Shown one piece after another: positions 5,007 through 5,110 of a DNA stretch of 5,110 nt. The stretch is from Phycisphaerales bacterium (GTDB taxonomy: Bacteria; Planctomycetota; Phycisphaerae; Phycisphaerales; SM1A02). The DNA lies in NCBI GenBank assembly GCA_030748455.1, contig JASMLY010000014.1, positions 1 through 5,110 on the forward strand. The letters run 5' to 3'. The stretch's first letter is position 1. Each line of letters opens with the position of its first letter. The notes under the pieces are model-generated. The model was not told the DNA's origin. It searched no databases and worked only from the letters and a program-made list of their open reading frames with translations. The translations under genes were made by a program, and so were the position numbers.

Positions 5007-5110
5007 GCGGGGCGGGGGTTGCGGCCCCCCCCCCCACAGGTCTGTGGGGGGGGGTTTGAAGCCCCATCCAAGCGTTTTTCAAAAAAATAAAAAGACAAGT
5101 CGCCCCGCAA
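5007..5110. repeat. C11/G9 hairpin in a G/C-rich block with outer inverted arms
   Basis: A C11 run (5025-5035), ACAG, GT, CTGT and a G9 run (5046-5054) fold into a near-perfect stem of 12-13 bp with a 2-4 nt loop. Just upstream lie G4 (5009-5012) and G5 (5014-5018) tracts. Outer arms can pair: GCGGGGCG (5007-5014) with CGCCCCGC (5101-5108), or TTGCGG (5019-5024) with CCGCAA (5105-5110), and they may extend past the window. No T-tract follows the stem in either direction, so a standard terminator is doubtful. A repeat-element end, structured leader or quadruplex-prone tract are alternatives. No gene is seen from 4883 to 5110. Homopolymer lengths may be inexact. Confidence 0.6.

Noticed and set aside
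4992..5110. Minus-strand frames open from the right edge through the C/G tracts
   Set aside because: They give low-complexity Pro/Gly peptides dictated by homopolymers and resemble no recognised protein end.
5001..5110. Integron attC site or transposon terminal repeat
   Set aside because: No GTTRRRY/RYYYAAC core pair and no integrase or transposase is visible; the arms are short.

Overview
The window looks like a piece of a marine Phycisphaerae/Planctomycetota chromosome or MAG. The basis is family knowledge. Two secreted proteins and one gene remnant end in the same tail: a Cys-rich 'GACC...C...GGxWxGxG..C...C' module followed by a dockerin-like Ca2+ loop (DxDxNGxVxxxDLL) and a terminal 'WGxC' motif. 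That combination is typical of this lineage. No rRNA, tRNA, CRISPR array or transposase was seen.

Layout, left to right: (i) 1-119, plus strand, the last 38 codons of a c-type cytochrome-like gene with a CxxCH heme motif. (ii) 250-1437, minus strand, a complete secreted seven-repeat RCC1/BLIP-II-type beta-propeller with two Cys modules and a dockerin-like loop. It converges on the cytochrome gene. (iii) 1438-1633, its leader (candidate promoter, SD, and a G9 homopolymer between SD and start) and a perfect 11-bp hairpin. (iv) 1634-1867, minus strand, a 5'-truncated remnant of a paralogue of the propeller gene, keeping only the last Cys module and the dockerin-like loop. (v) 1906-3009, minus strand, a DUF1016/YhcG-type PD-(D/E)XK nuclease. 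It is AT-richer than its neighbours and starts (in the + direction) about 40 bp from the truncation point. (vi) 3149-4882, minus strand, a secreted subtilisin-like (S8) protease with one Cys module and two dockerin-like loops. (vii) 4883-5110, the protease leader and a striking C11/G9 hairpin set in G/C-rich sequence near the window edge.

The propeller and protease are probably independent exported proteins that share an export or surface-attachment tail; nothing shows that they form a pathway. The nuclease is the odd one out. It is cytoplasmic, compositionally different, and sits beside a broken gene, which fits acquisition by insertion or replacement. Its family often accompanies type I restriction-modification loci, but no hsd genes are visible here, so within the window it is an orphan. 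The most interesting points are the junction between the nuclease and the remnant, the shared modular tails, and the homopolymeric G/C tracts at regulatory positions.
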